Origin: Ophiodon elongatus
Taxonomy: Eukaryota > Chordata > Actinopteri > Perciformes > Hexagrammidae
Assembly (NCBI GenBank): GCA_016806645.1
Contig: JACSYO010000690.1
Location: forward strand, 1,212,001 to 1,276,000
Reading direction: 5' to 3'
DNA length: 64,000 bases
Shown: positions 26,037-39,400 of the stretch, one piece after another
Position numbering within the stretch: position 1 is the first letter of the stretch
How the letters are laid out: every line of letters starts with the position of its first letter
Program-made: the position numbers and the translations under genes
The notes under the pieces: model-generated
Told to the model about the DNA's origin: nothing
Databases searched by the model: none
The model's input: only the letters and a program-made list of their open reading frames with translations

Positions 26037-27022
26037 GAGTGAAGTCTTAACATTTAGACTGAATTAATCTGCAGCATTCAGGCCTGACAACCGCAGTTAA
26101 AACACGTTAAAGAAATATTTCGTTTCATTGTACAATAATCAAAAGCTTTCCGTTAGTGTCAGATTTTAAATGACAGGCTATTTCCTCATTTATCACCTAC
26201 AAATCCCCATAATAAAGAAAATGAAGGACGTGATTTGCGATAATTTCTCCAGTTTAGCTACCGGGAGTCATAAAGGCTCCTTGGTTCCTAAAAACAATTT
26301 ACGCTGTAATTCACATGTTTAGAGTCAAGAAAAGGCGAATTGCTGGCGCGCGTCTTATTGTAAAAGTGCACGAAGCCAAGTACTTCAACGAGCATCATGG
26401 GCTTCATAATTAATTTAATATTATAGCCAATTCTCAAATTGCAGGCCTGAAAATGTGTTGCTGTGATGGCTCTAAATCCCCATCATTATAAGTGATGTAT
26501 CCGCAATGACAGACTCTGAGGGTTAAAGTAATTTGGTTTAATGTGGGTCTCTAAAACAAATAGCCAATAAGAAAAGCTTTATTCAATTTTTAAGCTCATC
26601 ATTAAGCCCTGTTTTTGGTCCAAATTCCCGACTTGATCCTTGCAATTACAATTCATTCTAAAGGTCCTCTTTCTGCATGCAAGAGGCAAAGAAAACACAC
26701 ATTTTATTTTCCTTAAACAGTCATGACAATAACAAAATGTGTCCAGAGATGCAAAGAACACTTGAAATGCGTTAAAGAGTGATATAAAGAAATTAAAGCC
26801 AGAGGTTAGGGTTCCCAGTCATGTAACAGCAGGAATCAAAGACGTTATATTCATCCTCTAATTACATTAATGTCATGTGTTGTGTCTCCCGCGTGTTTCC
26901 CAAAAAAGCTTTCCCCCCTTCTGAGCTTGACCTCCCATTTCTACAGGCTGCATAATAGCGCGGGCTGGAGCTCGGTGTGGGCCTATACTTCAGATGTGTG
27001 TGGAGCCTGAAGGTCGGAGTGC

Positions 27023-27023
<1 letters not shown>
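26034..27023. promoter_or_regulatory. alx4: Putative alx4 proximal upstream region
   Basis: About 1 kb of mostly non-repetitive sequence lies between two microsatellites and ahead of alx4. It includes AT-rich homeodomain-type words (for example 26400-26430) and the P3-type dimer site at 26859-26869. The regulatory role is inferred from position and motifs only. Confidence 0.35.
26859..26869. promoter_or_regulatory. alx4: P3-type paired-class homeodomain dimer site
   Basis: TAATTACATTA fits TAAT-N3-ATTA exactly and lies 546 bases before the alx4 start codon. ALX4 and other Q50 paired-class homeodomains bind such sites as dimers, so autoregulation is possible. An 8-base match can occur by chance. 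Confidence 0.35.
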
Positions 27024-27078
<55 letters not shown>

Positions 27079-27119
27079 TGTGTCTGTGTGTCCGCGTGTG
27101 TGTGATTGAGTGTGTGTGT
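27024..27119. repeat. (TG)n microsatellite, about 300 bp upstream of the alx4 ATG
   Basis: A pure TG run to about 27077 is followed by interrupted TG units. Its place near the presumed promoter makes length variation potentially relevant. Confidence 0.95.
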
Positions 27120-27415
27120 CAGACACACTGTAGGCTACTGAGGCGGCATCAGTTTGAGCAAGGCATTTCTCTTTACCCCGACAAACCTTCAGGGGGCTTT
27201 TAGCATTTGTTCAGTCTGCAAGTCTCTGGAAAACATCTGATTCATTTTTTAACCAGTCCCAGATGCGGCAGCGTGAGAGTGTGTTTGCATGAGCGCGTCA
27301 GTGTGAGTTTGTCAGTGCATGAGAATTTGGGGAGAATATCTGCTGTCTATAGAGAAGGGGAGGGAAAGAACAACCGTGTGGATTTTTTTTTTTTAAATAT
27401 AACTTTTTTTTAGGT

Positions 27416-30400
27416 ATGAACGCAGCGTGCGTCTCATACTGCGATATGACATCGATGGATTCATATTATAGCACGTCTACTGCGCAAGGTAGGGATCACC
27501 AGGCGAACCCGTTCAGGACTTTCCAGACCTCTGAAACCAAATACAGCCCCACGTTCATTCCGGGTAAAGGACAGGCTTACGGAGAGAAGTCCCGGAGTCC
27601 TTTCCAGCCGGAGTGCCAGTCGTTGGATGGCGCCGAGGACAGCACCTTCAACAAGTACCAGCTCTTCATGCAGCGACCGACCTGCAAAACTCCGCCCGAA
27701 GGCAGCAAGCTGCACCCGGACAGCGGGCACAACGGGACGCTGATTCCCTGCTATGGTGAGTGCACATGAGAGGGGCACACGGTGCGACTAGATATGAGGC
27801 AATATATATCCGGCATTCAGTTCAGCGGAAATGCATGACGAACGGGGACATTTGCAAAGCAATAATGGAAATTTACTGTAGTGAGTTAATAGAGAATCTG
27901 AAAGTCATATAAAGTGTGAGCGACGAGCAGAGAGGAGGAGGGGGGTAAACCCACAAAGACTCCCATCAGACATATTCATATATATATATTTATATATATA
28001 TATTTATATATTTAACTGTACAAAACTGTATATATTTCCAAAGTAAGCGCATATTTAATGTAACAATGTCGTTTCTTCAAGCCATTGTGGAAAACTGTGA
28101 GCGATGACGAGAAAAAACATTTTTGTGTGTATTATAGGGAACAGAATACTTTAGTTGCATACCTTAAAACTCTTAACACCCTTAGAAAATCGTTAACATT
28201 TGCATCTATAAAGATAACTAAATGTAATCAATAAAAAATGAATTTGAAATATATTCCAGCGAGAGATTTCCTACCAGCTTGCAAGCTGAGCTATAATTGT
28301 AGCATTACATATTGATTTCCTTTAAAGGAGATGTGTGCTAAGACAGAGAGGTGAATAAGTTATTGAAAACTTATTTTTGAAAGGATGTTTGCCCATTTGT
28401 GTCCACTTATCTTGGACGTTTCTATCCACATCTTTTATAAGTTCATCCTGAAGCCGCAGCACCTCACTGATCTCACTGATCTCACTGTCTGCTATTGTAC
28501 AGACAGTAAAACTCACGTCATCCCTGAAAAGTAGAAACGTCATGAATTATTTTCATATTCAAATATGATATACAAGCATAGGCATGAGGCACGCGCGCAA
28601 ACGCAAGCACGCCTAAACTGAGAATCAAAGAGCCATGTAGTAAAAATGAAGAAACCAAATATTTTAACCGCACTATTTAGCGTAGTCTATTTTAATAGCA
28701 TGGTTTTATTTTTAGCACAAGTGATTAATTGATGATACATAGAATAACTGATTCCAGAGTGAAGGGAGTCCACATTTATTCAATGGAGTAGTTATAGGCC
28801 AATACCGTAATACAACAGTCAATGACGCATTTAGAGACTGCTTGGACGTCCCGACAAAAACAGTATTCATTTGAAACAAAAGCTTTATTGCTTTACAGGG
28901 TCTTCCAACAATTCGTTGCACGACAAATTTCCCCGTTTAAAGAAAACAATTAATTTTACTGTCTCTTTTATGAGATGTGGAGGCTTAAAATAAAAAAGAC
29001 AAAACCCTGTTAATGAGCAGAAGAAGTGGACTCTGTGTGTCATCAGGTCCACACCAGAGGACCGATATCCTAAAAAAGAATACATAATGTGTAAAAATTA
29101 ACTCAACATAATACATGTTAAGGTGTTTATACAATGTATTATGTCCTTGGAAAACAACATCAGAAATATACATTTTTCTGGAGTTATCAGTGTATCGACG
29201 CCTACATATATTTTAGGTCCAGATGTTTATCATGATGTTACAGAAGAAAACATCTGTTATTATCGTGGCTGAAATAACCTATAAATAGACATTTTAATCG
29301 ACGATTCCTGCTGGAAAAAAAGATTCAGTCATTAAAATTAATCAGTAAACATGAAAAAAAAAAACATGCCAAACACTATTAAATACAATAAATGCTAGTT
29401 GTTCATGTAAGTAAATAGAAACATTAGGTGTAACAAATAAAAGTGAACTGCCCTATCGGCTCAGTAATGCTTGCAGTAAAAGTTTTCTATTTTTTATGCC
29501 GAGCCAACACTTTACCAAAATACATCCTCAAAGAAACAACTGGAGTCACTCTTCACTTTAAGCTGAACTGTCACTTTTCTTCTGGAGTTTGAGAGCAATG
29601 CGTCCACACAGGTTGGATCCCCCTACACTGAAGTGAATTGATTTGGCAAGTGCATTGACAGAACCATTTAAACACCATCATTAAATGCAACATGCCTCCC
29701 CCGAGGAGGGCTCTGCAATGTTATCGTTGAAAATGTTGCAGCCAGATGAATGCATCGTGGCTCTGGGGAGGATGCTTTGGGCTCCTGCCAAAGTCTCAGG
29801 CGTCAACAGGCTTGTGCTGTTTTGTGTGGTCCTCAATGGCAGATATATTGCTCAATGCTGACGCTTTATCTCCATCATGATGACAAAAGTCAACGACCCG
29901 AAGGAACTTTTCTGTGTGGCAACTGTAATACTGTTTACACAGCAACCCAACATTTTGTCTCCATGTCATCCTGAGGATGTTATGACCCCAAAAAATGATG
30001 TGTAGACATATGGTATCTATATATCTAATATGTTAATATTTACATTTAATGATAGAAGAAGAAAAGACAATTGTGTGGATTTATAGTGTTAATTCTGTTA
30101 AAAGATAATGAGAAATATTTTTGGCATATGGTGTAAGATGTTAACACCTCATTTTCCCTCTTTTAATTGAGCAAGCTTCCACACTTTTTTGTAGAATATT
30201 TCTTTAAAATCACTTTATTCCAATGCAAAGTATGATTCAACTGTGAACAATATGAACATTTAAGAGCTTGAAAGCAATTCTAAAATGCACATTTAGATAT
30301 TATCAAACATTTCTACTATTCATTTCTAAAATCACTGAATATTGTTTTGCAAGGTTTGTGTTGTTTTGCGCGGATGAAAATCCTACTTAGCCCAAAAGGA

Positions 30401-33400
30401 TTTTTAAATGATGTTCATGAAAAATAAAAATAAAATGGTCTCTGGAGGAGTGAATGAACATATTTCTGCACAGTAGTGGCTCAGGTTGGCGGCTTTGTTT
30501 CCTTGAGTGCATGTTAATCAGTGAGACTGTCCCACAGCGAGAACAGGGATGGAGCCGTCTACCTGCTCACACAGCGATGAATGAAATAAAACCCCTGGAG
30601 CTGATCGAGTGCTGAGGAATGCAGGTCAGCACTGCAGGAGAGGTCCACATTAATCTAAGGCAGATGTGCATTACTGGCTCCTATAGTTATTATTCATACT
30701 CCCCAAACATCAGATTTCCAAAGCTTCAGAGAGTGCCTGAGATGACAAAATGGGACTGGTTTACATAACCCTATGTCAACAACACCTTGTACAAATAAGC
30801 AACGAGTCAGAAATGGACATTAAGATTGGGTAATGATTTGAGGGGCTCGAAATGAGAGTGTTTCGCAAACGTGTGGGAATGACTGTTTACATGCATGTAC
30901 TTTACCGGACTCTATGGCTTTGAGACGCTTTGCATATAGGAGTGTTCTGCTTCATAATTGTTATTAATTTTCAGTTTTGATCCTTGATACAGATTGCTTG
31001 CAGCAGCATGAACTTATGATGGAACATATTCACACTTTCTTTTTTAAATTTGAGAGAATGTAAGTGGAGCTCAAGTCATTGTGTTTGCAGGCCTGTAGTT
31101 GATACTGTGGTGGAGTTCTGCATTGCTGATGTACATTTGTGTGTTTGTGGGAACACTACTCGCTAAAGGCAGTTTGTGCCTCGTCCTCTTTGTCATTTCA
31201 CAAAATAACAGTTTAAGCTAATAAAAACATTTGTAACATACAGCTTGAACACTCTGTGCTTTCAAACAACCCCTCCTCCATTTAGCGGGATATCGAAGCA
31301 TCCTGTGATATGTAAAACATTTTTCTCTGCACATGAAAACCAAAACAAGACCCCAAAAAAATGTCCTGGCAGCATTTTAAAAGCCTCCTGTCACAATACA
31401 GTATTCTGTTAGAAGGTTCGGGGAAGTGATGTCACAGGACATGTATGTGCTGATGACTAACACATTGTGTCAATGTTAACAATAAGCCTGAATGACACCT
31501 GTGATCGTGCCGCTGTTTGTCTGTCAACCAGAATAAATTACAATATGTAATGAGCATGCTTAAACGACAAATTCCTGGCTTGTTAAAATGTAATGACTAT
31601 AAATGTGTGAAGCAGCAGCAATCTGCCTGCCATTAAATGAAAAGTCATTCAACTCTGAGAACTGTTGTGTTTCATGATGCGTTACTTTTTCTCAAAAGTA
31701 CATTAAAACCTCTTCTGATCACTACTCAAAAATAATAATAAAAAAAATATATGAGCATGATTTTCCCTTTACTTCCAGCCACATCTCTTGCAGCGGAAGG
31801 TAACTCCACACAGTCTACCTGGGAACCGCATGCAGGCGAGATTAAAGAGACGCTTTGGAAACCTTAACCAGCTGGTGCACATTTTGTTTTGAGGCTGGCG
31901 CTATGTCTTTACTTTGACTTCCTTGATTCTTATCAATGGACTAAATCTAACCTCTGTAAGAGTTCTTGAATAATGCAAACATTTGGCCACACAGTGCTAT
32001 GGTCAAGAAAGGGATACAAACCTTTTTTGTGTGACACGTCACACAAAAAAGAGTCAAGAAAGCCAACTGTGACAGACTAATGATGGAAACTACTGGCACC
32101 ACAAGAGTATGATGATCACTATGGGTCCATGATTAACAATAGTTATAGTTGTTCTATTTCTCGGCTTGCTTTCAGCAGCGAGACACAGCTCATTTTGCTT
32201 GTTTGATATATATATATATATTCTTTTATTAAAAGCCAGAGATGGAAAGTAACCCAAATAACCATTTACTGACACTGCATGCACAAAATAACTTTCTTTA
32301 GCCTCTCTATAATTCCAAAGAGGCAAAAATACAAGGATTTATACAAGTATAAATGTGCTTTTGCAATAAATGTAGGACTTCTGGAAGAGAGGGAGAGGCT
32401 AACACATCATTGAGGATTGATAATCTATAATCCTCTTTGATTTCAATTCCTCGTCCTCTTTTTAGTTCATGTTTATCACCCAACCTAAACTTACTTGTAA
32501 TATTGATAATACAAAACACAATCACAGCATTAAAAAGATTAGCCTGACAAATTATTTAATCTTGACCTTGAGAGTGTTGATGTTGATATATGACATTAGG
32601 TATGTTTGTCACATGCATTTAGCCGCAAATACTTCAAAACTTTTAAAATGAAATGCTTTACCAAAATACAATTTTATCAAAATGCTCCACAAGTTTTTTT
32701 CCCCTTAAGTAGAACATTTGTAAACTCTCATCACTATTTCCTGCATTAAAAAACCAAAAACATCAAATGTTTGAGCTCTTTGATATGACACCCAAGGTAT
32801 TATGACAGTAGTGAGGTCACGATTGTGTCAATTTATCAGGAGCTGAGGCTGAACAGAAAGATTTTTTGGTTTCCCAGGGAATCTGCATTCCTGCATGAGC
32901 CGCTGGCATAGATCTCTTCTCAGGAACATCTGGGAGCCTCCCTTCCACTGAGGAAACAACAGTCAACATCAGGTCTTAGACTGTGCTGCAGGAAATATAA
33001 TCCGGCCCAAAGCATGTCTGCGAAACCAGCAATGAATGTACAATTAATAGCCACCAAAGCCAGTGGAATATTTGACTTTATTTGGTCCATATAAGGTGTG
33101 ATGAGTGGAGAGCCATTGTGGCAGACTGCTGTTAGCTTTGAGTGTTTTGAGAGAACAATTTTGAGTGCTTGGTTTAAAAGCATTCCCTTCCCTATTTAGT
33201 GTTTGGTCATTAACCCTTCCCCAGGTTACTAATTTATAGTGTTTCTTTTATTTGGCTTCACTTGACCCTCCCCGTCCTATTCCATAAAAACTGAGAGGGT
33301 GCCCTGTTGCTTTACAACCAGTTAAATTACACTTTGATGTTTTCTCTCTGTTTTCAGCAGTGATTAAATTGCCGACCCTAGTAAACATCTGACCTCGGCT

Positions 33401-36400
33401 AACTGAAGAGGTCTGCAGCTTGTCACAGAGTAAATGGCAAATTGCAGGATCAGCCGGTGATATTCAGTGCATTTACATACACGTTGATGAATACTGAAAG
33501 GAGAACAGTCAAAAACACTTTTCTCTGAATGCCAAAAAACTGGAGCCAACGTGGTGGAATCTTGGCTCGCAAAAGAAAGTGTGTGAAGGCTGTGTTCTCG
33601 AGAACAGTGTGCAGAAACACACAGCTCAGCATGCGGGAGTACTGAAAGATGTTTGTGGCGAAGGACTCTGTGTTGTTAGCGTGACAGAGAAAAGAGAAAT
33701 ACGTTTGCAGTACCAGACAGAGAAAGATGTTAATTAGAGCAGATTCTAGTGCTCATTGTCGTGAAATAAGTCTGTATAGGCTGTGAACCTTAAATGTTCT
33801 CTATACGATATTCAGAGCATTAATATAGCAGCAAACAACTATATGTAATTTAAAGTTAATAGTTGAGTAATATCTACCCAAGCAAAAAATTAAAGAAAGT
33901 CACGCTTTATGAGTGTTGTAATTTGAGATACTCCTTGCTTTGTTGACATAGTTAGCTTGTCCCACTGGTTAGCTCATGAATGTCGCTCTGCAATGCTCTC
34001 ATACGTCGGTTACAGCTGAAGCTACTGCCACTGGCCACTTGGCTTTGCTTAGCAACAAGGCTGGAAATAGGTGGAAACAGCTAGCTCGTCTCTATCTGAA
34101 GGTAACAAAATCCGACAACTAGCACCTCTAAAACGCACTAATTAAATCATGTTTTGTTGGTTTAATCTGTATAAAAAGGTGGTTATGTTGAGAGCAATTC
34201 CCACAGTACCACTATAAAATAACAAATTGTCAGCTCCTTAGGCTAAATTTAGCCAACCAGATGCTCAAGGTAGCCTCATATATAGAGTATTCAGACATGA
34301 AAGTGGTATTATTCTTTTCATCAAAAGCAAATAAGTGTAATTCCTAAAATGTCAATCTATTTCATTAAATGTTCTTATTAATGCTGATTCTAGAGTAAAC
34401 ATAGTCGATATACATAGATCTGTATAAGACAGAGCACTTTAAACAATTTCACCCACTATCCCACCATCTTCCTACCCCCTAGCTGCACCCTTTGCCTTAC
34501 AGGATATATGCCTTGCTCAGGGGCATTTTCTCTCACAGATGCAAATGCTAAGTAGGAACCTAGAGTTGACCTGTCTTACTTCTTAACATTGCAGCCGTGC
34601 TCCTGCCCAGGGGCAGAAAGAAAATATTGCACATTGCTTTAGCATTAGAGGCCAGTGCAGGGGTAGGTGATGTCAGAACATCTGTCTGCGTGGAGACTGT
34701 AAGAGGGTCTGACAGGTGGGCCACAGTGATATGAGGTCATGAACTCCAGCTGGGCGAGCTGTGTTGTTCCATTAGCGTCTCTGTCGGGGCAAGTCTGAGC
34801 CAGCGAGCAGGGGAGGGCTGCCGCAGTATCGAAAGGATGACTATTGACATCTCATTGTGGGACACGCTAGCCAAAGGCGTACTAATTCATGAAAACAAAC
34901 ATGCATGTTACAGACAGCCACCGCCTAGCTTCATCACTCTAAAACTATTCAGTCATCTAACTAACCACTAAAACACATGGCTCAGAGAGTCACCAGTGCC
35001 ACAAGGTGTCAACTCTCCTTCCCTCATAGGACTGGGTTTCTGAGAATGACAGAAGGCCATTACTGACATTGCCCATAACAAAAATGCAAAGTGACGAAGA
35101 AAAGAAAATGCTAAAGTTAATCATCCAAACTTGATCTAACTCAGAGACAAATGTTGGACCAAAGTAATGCTGCGTTGCACAATACTTTGTTTATGTGGAA
35201 GAGACCATTATGTGCTAGCTTCAGACCAATACAGTTAGGACAGGGCGCTCACCATGCCCAGTCGCAGAAAAGGCAAACAGAGAGGCTGACAGAGCACACT
35301 GTTCTCACTGGCCCGCAACCAGAGCCCTTCAGCTTATTTATTCACACAGCTGTTTGTTTATTGAAGGAGAAGGGACAGCTTTCTTCATCTCCTAAAAGGA
35401 AACAAAAAAGCTAGCAAGCGCTGACAGGAACAGAGCGTAGTCTGTCACAAAATGGACGCTCACCAAATTGAAGGTGACAAACACAATGTTGTTTACATCT
35501 CCGGGGCAAGGCTGCGGGGCCAGTACGTGGTCGTACACAAGGCCCGCCATACACGGCTTGAGATGGAGCAGGTTTTAAGTGGCTTGGGTTTCAGGTGGCG
35601 TGATTGAGAGATGTGAGGGAGAGGGCTTCAAGGGTTGTGTCACAGGTCATGCCAATGTGTAGTGACATAGCTTTCAAACAGAGAAAGACATTTCTTCTCT
35701 AGTTGCAAACAGACAAGGCCTTTGAACCCTAAAATAAAACATTACAGAAATGACGTAAGCTTAAAGAAATGTCATTTCATGTGGATGTTAAAACGTGATG
35801 ATGAGCAGACACACTCCCTGACTTGAACGTGCGGCACGATGGCTTTATTCAGACACATTTTTAAGAAAATATTGCTCTGCTGAATATTCCAATTATAGAG
35901 CAGTAACTATAATTATAGGACTATTATTGACAACATGTGGCTCTTTTTTCTGCTTTAAAATGATCATAAAGTTGGTTGTAATATCTTTCTTGAAAATAAT
36001 ATTAATATGGTAAGAATATGATTTGTATTACATGTGAAGCCGCACAAACTGAAAGTTATTTAGATTTTTCATGCTTCATATGAAAATTTGAAGAGTGGTA
36101 CACTTCAACCGAAACCAAAATTGCTCAAATGCTTTTTATTAGAGCCACAGTGTAACGTCTAAAGTTCAAAATTTAGGTTTTATGAGTTTTTTGAGCAAGA
36201 CCGTCAATCCAGATGACAGCATTAAAGGGTCTCTCCAGTGATTTAGTGTTGTACTTCCATAACATTGGAGAGAGAGATATTGGAAAAATGTATGCAGCAG
36301 AGGCTGAGATGTTCTGATTTTAATTTTCCAAAACTCCTGGATCCTACATTTCCCATGATGCAAATGGACAGCGTCTTTGATTCAACCCCCACACCTTCAA

Positions 36401-39400
36401 TTCGTAATGCTTTCAGTTGCAGACTTAAGGCCAACCTGAGACATTTTTTCAAACCTCGGTCAAACTTGGTAAACTCAGCTAAATTACATGTGTAAAATTG
36501 GTGAAGTGCCCCTTTAAATTAACAAAATGCGATTGATTGTAACCTTCCACACTTTCTGTGTCAACTTACAGGAAAAGACAACAGCGGCCTGACAGAGTCT
36601 GAGTTACCCCAGAGTGTTGACCCTCCCGGGATGGAAGGCAGCTACCTGAACCTAAAGGCGCCCGGCGAGAAGGGCCTTAGTGAGCGTCCTGGCTCTGACT
36701 TTTCCAGTCCTATGGACAAAAGTGAGGCCGAGAGCAACAAAGGCAAGAAGAGACGCAATCGCACCACGTTCACCAGCTACCAGCTGGAAGAGCTGGAGAA
36801 GGTTTTCCAGAAGACACACTACCCAGATGTTTATGCCCGCGAGCAGCTGGCACTTAGGACAGACCTGACGGAGGCTCGTGTACAGGTGAGGACAGGGGAT
36901 TAACGGCAGGTTACACAAGAAAAAATTGTTTCTGCATTGACATGAGCCAACAAGTCCTACAAACTGAATGACAAAATATATAGGTTGTCCATGCCCTTCA
37001 AAGCGAGAAATGTTTTCTGATCTACCAAAACCATTACAAAAACAACCCTATGATCAAGTTTTTTAGGCACAAAAACACCGTGGTTAGGTTTAGGGAAACA
37101 TGGTGGTTGAAATTACTACTTTGTTAAGATTAGGGGAGTTTTGTTACCATGGTTACAATAACAAACATGTGGTTTATCATGATCATGCTTAACAAACAAA
37201 ACAAAAAAAACGTGACTGCTGGATTGAAACGGAAAACAAACAGCGGTTTTCCATGTTGAAGTCCATCCACGCCGACCCCTCGTTACTCTATAATCATCTG
37301 ATTTCCTTCTTTGCTTCCATCAAAATTACAGATGCACCAATCCAACTTTTTCAGTCCAGATAAAGATACCTGGGTTTTGCGTATCGTCAAGTACCGATCC
37401 GATATTGGTGTTTAATTAATAAGCTCCATGTCTCACTGTGTGGAAGAGACTGGGATCGTTTTTTAGGTGGAGGCAACATAATACTGAATTGTTATTTATT
37501 AAAATAATGGTCTCCAAAACCAGATTGGCCCGTAGTCAGCTATTTGAGTCAGTATTGGACCACTATTGTGCATCTCTAATTAAAATGACTACAACCACTT
37601 AAATGCCTTGTCAATTCACATTATAAACAACAGCATTTTGGGACACTTACTGAAATAACGAATGCTGAAGTTCCTTCTTCGGAGGACAGTCTGATGAGTT
37701 GTGTTCAACGACTGCAGTCGTTAATGTTTGCGTGCTAATATTCACTCAGGGAAAAAACAGAGAGGGCTGGGAGAGTTAAGACTGGCATGTTGACAAAGAT
37801 TGTTTGGAGCAGCAGACAGCGAGGCCTATTGTTCCTCATCTCTCTTACTGCTTGCCAGTTTTAGATCAGAGTGGGATGGGTGGGACTAAGGGAATACTCT
37901 ACTCTTACATGCTGCAGACTCTGCAGAAGGGTCAGAGGCCAAGGGTTTCTCCCCAGCACTACCATGTTCAAACTACTTCACCGCACAACTCTTGAGGCAG
38001 GGAGGAAAAACACATGGAGAGAAAAAGGAGTCATCAAAGCTGTTTAGCAAGGATATAAAAAACACTTTGAGATGCCAGTTTCAATTTCCACGCGTGGTCC
38101 GAGACATAGTCAGGGACAGAGAACCTGGCCTGGTCCTTGTGGTGGTACAGTAAAATAAGTACATTCATGTTGCGTTCACACAGACCCATCTATTCCCCAG
38201 ATGTATATAATTAACTTCCTCATCTGACAGCCACACAGCAGACTCTATTGAGTCACTGTGAGGTTTGACCCATACTTCTAAAATCAGACCCTAAATATGT
38301 ACGCAATCAAGACTAAATCCCACAATTTCATCTGAAGGTCTATCAAGACAAAGACCAGGGATATCCAATTGTTGAATACCAAGGGGCACTCGAAGCTTGG
38401 CAACCGATTGGAGAATCCTTTTCATCTCCGAAACAACAGCCATTGAAATCCAGAGTACAGATGTTTTCTCCCAAAATGCCAATGTCAAGGTCCTACGGTT
38501 TCATCCCCAGTTTGATGATGAACGTCTTCATAAAGTCGGGCTGCAGTTTTCCTTAATCACATCTGTGACTTCTGCTGCCACTAGTTTATTTAGTACAATT
38601 AGCTCTCAACCTCAGACTTGAACTTCACCACACTGCCTACTTTTTTATGGAGAGGGAGTCTGTGTGAGTGACTGCTGAGGCAGTCTATCAATCGCAGTGG
38701 TCCTGGATGACAGAGATGAGGTGAGACGGCTGGACTTCAAAGACTGCTTTTGGAGTTGTGCACTCTGCCCTCCCTCTCTCCCTCTTCCTCTCTCTCTGCC
38801 TGCTGGCGCTGGAGCATAAATAAAGCTCTTTAATGGCTCTGTAAGCTGCCTTTTGCTGTCAACGTCTTTAGCAATTACTGTATCACCGCCAAGCACTTTG
38901 AGCTCCAAGAGCTCTGAGCCACCTTCCTTGCAGATGTCTGCTAGATAAAATAAAGAAGAGTAGTAAGTGTTTGCAGTTGGTAAATGTCATCCTTTTGGGC
39001 TTCAGATAGAAAATGGGTCACCGTTGATCATTATGAGAAATAATTTCTAAAATATTTGTATTAATTGAAATTCTGCTTGTGCAAAAGCAGCACAAGCTTT
39101 CCTTTCTAACGAACTTAGAAGCTGGGGATTAAGAGACGTGGAGCCGCAAAGGACACATCTGACTTCATAATGTTCCCAAATGATCTCCCTGCCAAACTAT
39201 TTGGCTTCGGTCTCATTCCTTCTGCTGTTCAAAGGCAAAGCTAGAGCAAACCCTCTGTGAAACATGACACACTCTGTACCCAAAAACCAAGACAAGGGGT
39301 ATATATGTGCTCATACATTATTTGCTTGTTTATAAAAGGCTCCAGTAAGTGTGTAAGTGTCCAGGATAAAAGATCACATTTGTTTATGACTGACTTTTTT

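Larger units (their letters stand above)
27756..36571 (+). other. alx4: alx4 intron 1 (8.8 kb)
   Basis: Donor GTGAGT and acceptor ACTTACAG bound it. It holds an AT dinucleotide tract (27973-28016), a hairpin at 32022-32051, a family B element (34012-34372) and a short element just before exon 2 (36221-36519). The part at about 30400-31660 is repeat-poor and contains TAAT-type words, for example near 31540-31600, so it is a candidate region for intronic enhancers. No further exon was recognised. Confidence 0.6.

Noticed and set aside
25703..26053. 116-codon minus-strand frame rich in Leu-Ser and a plus-strand frame rich in Arg-Glu
   Set aside because: Both are translations of the GA microsatellite at 25929-26033.
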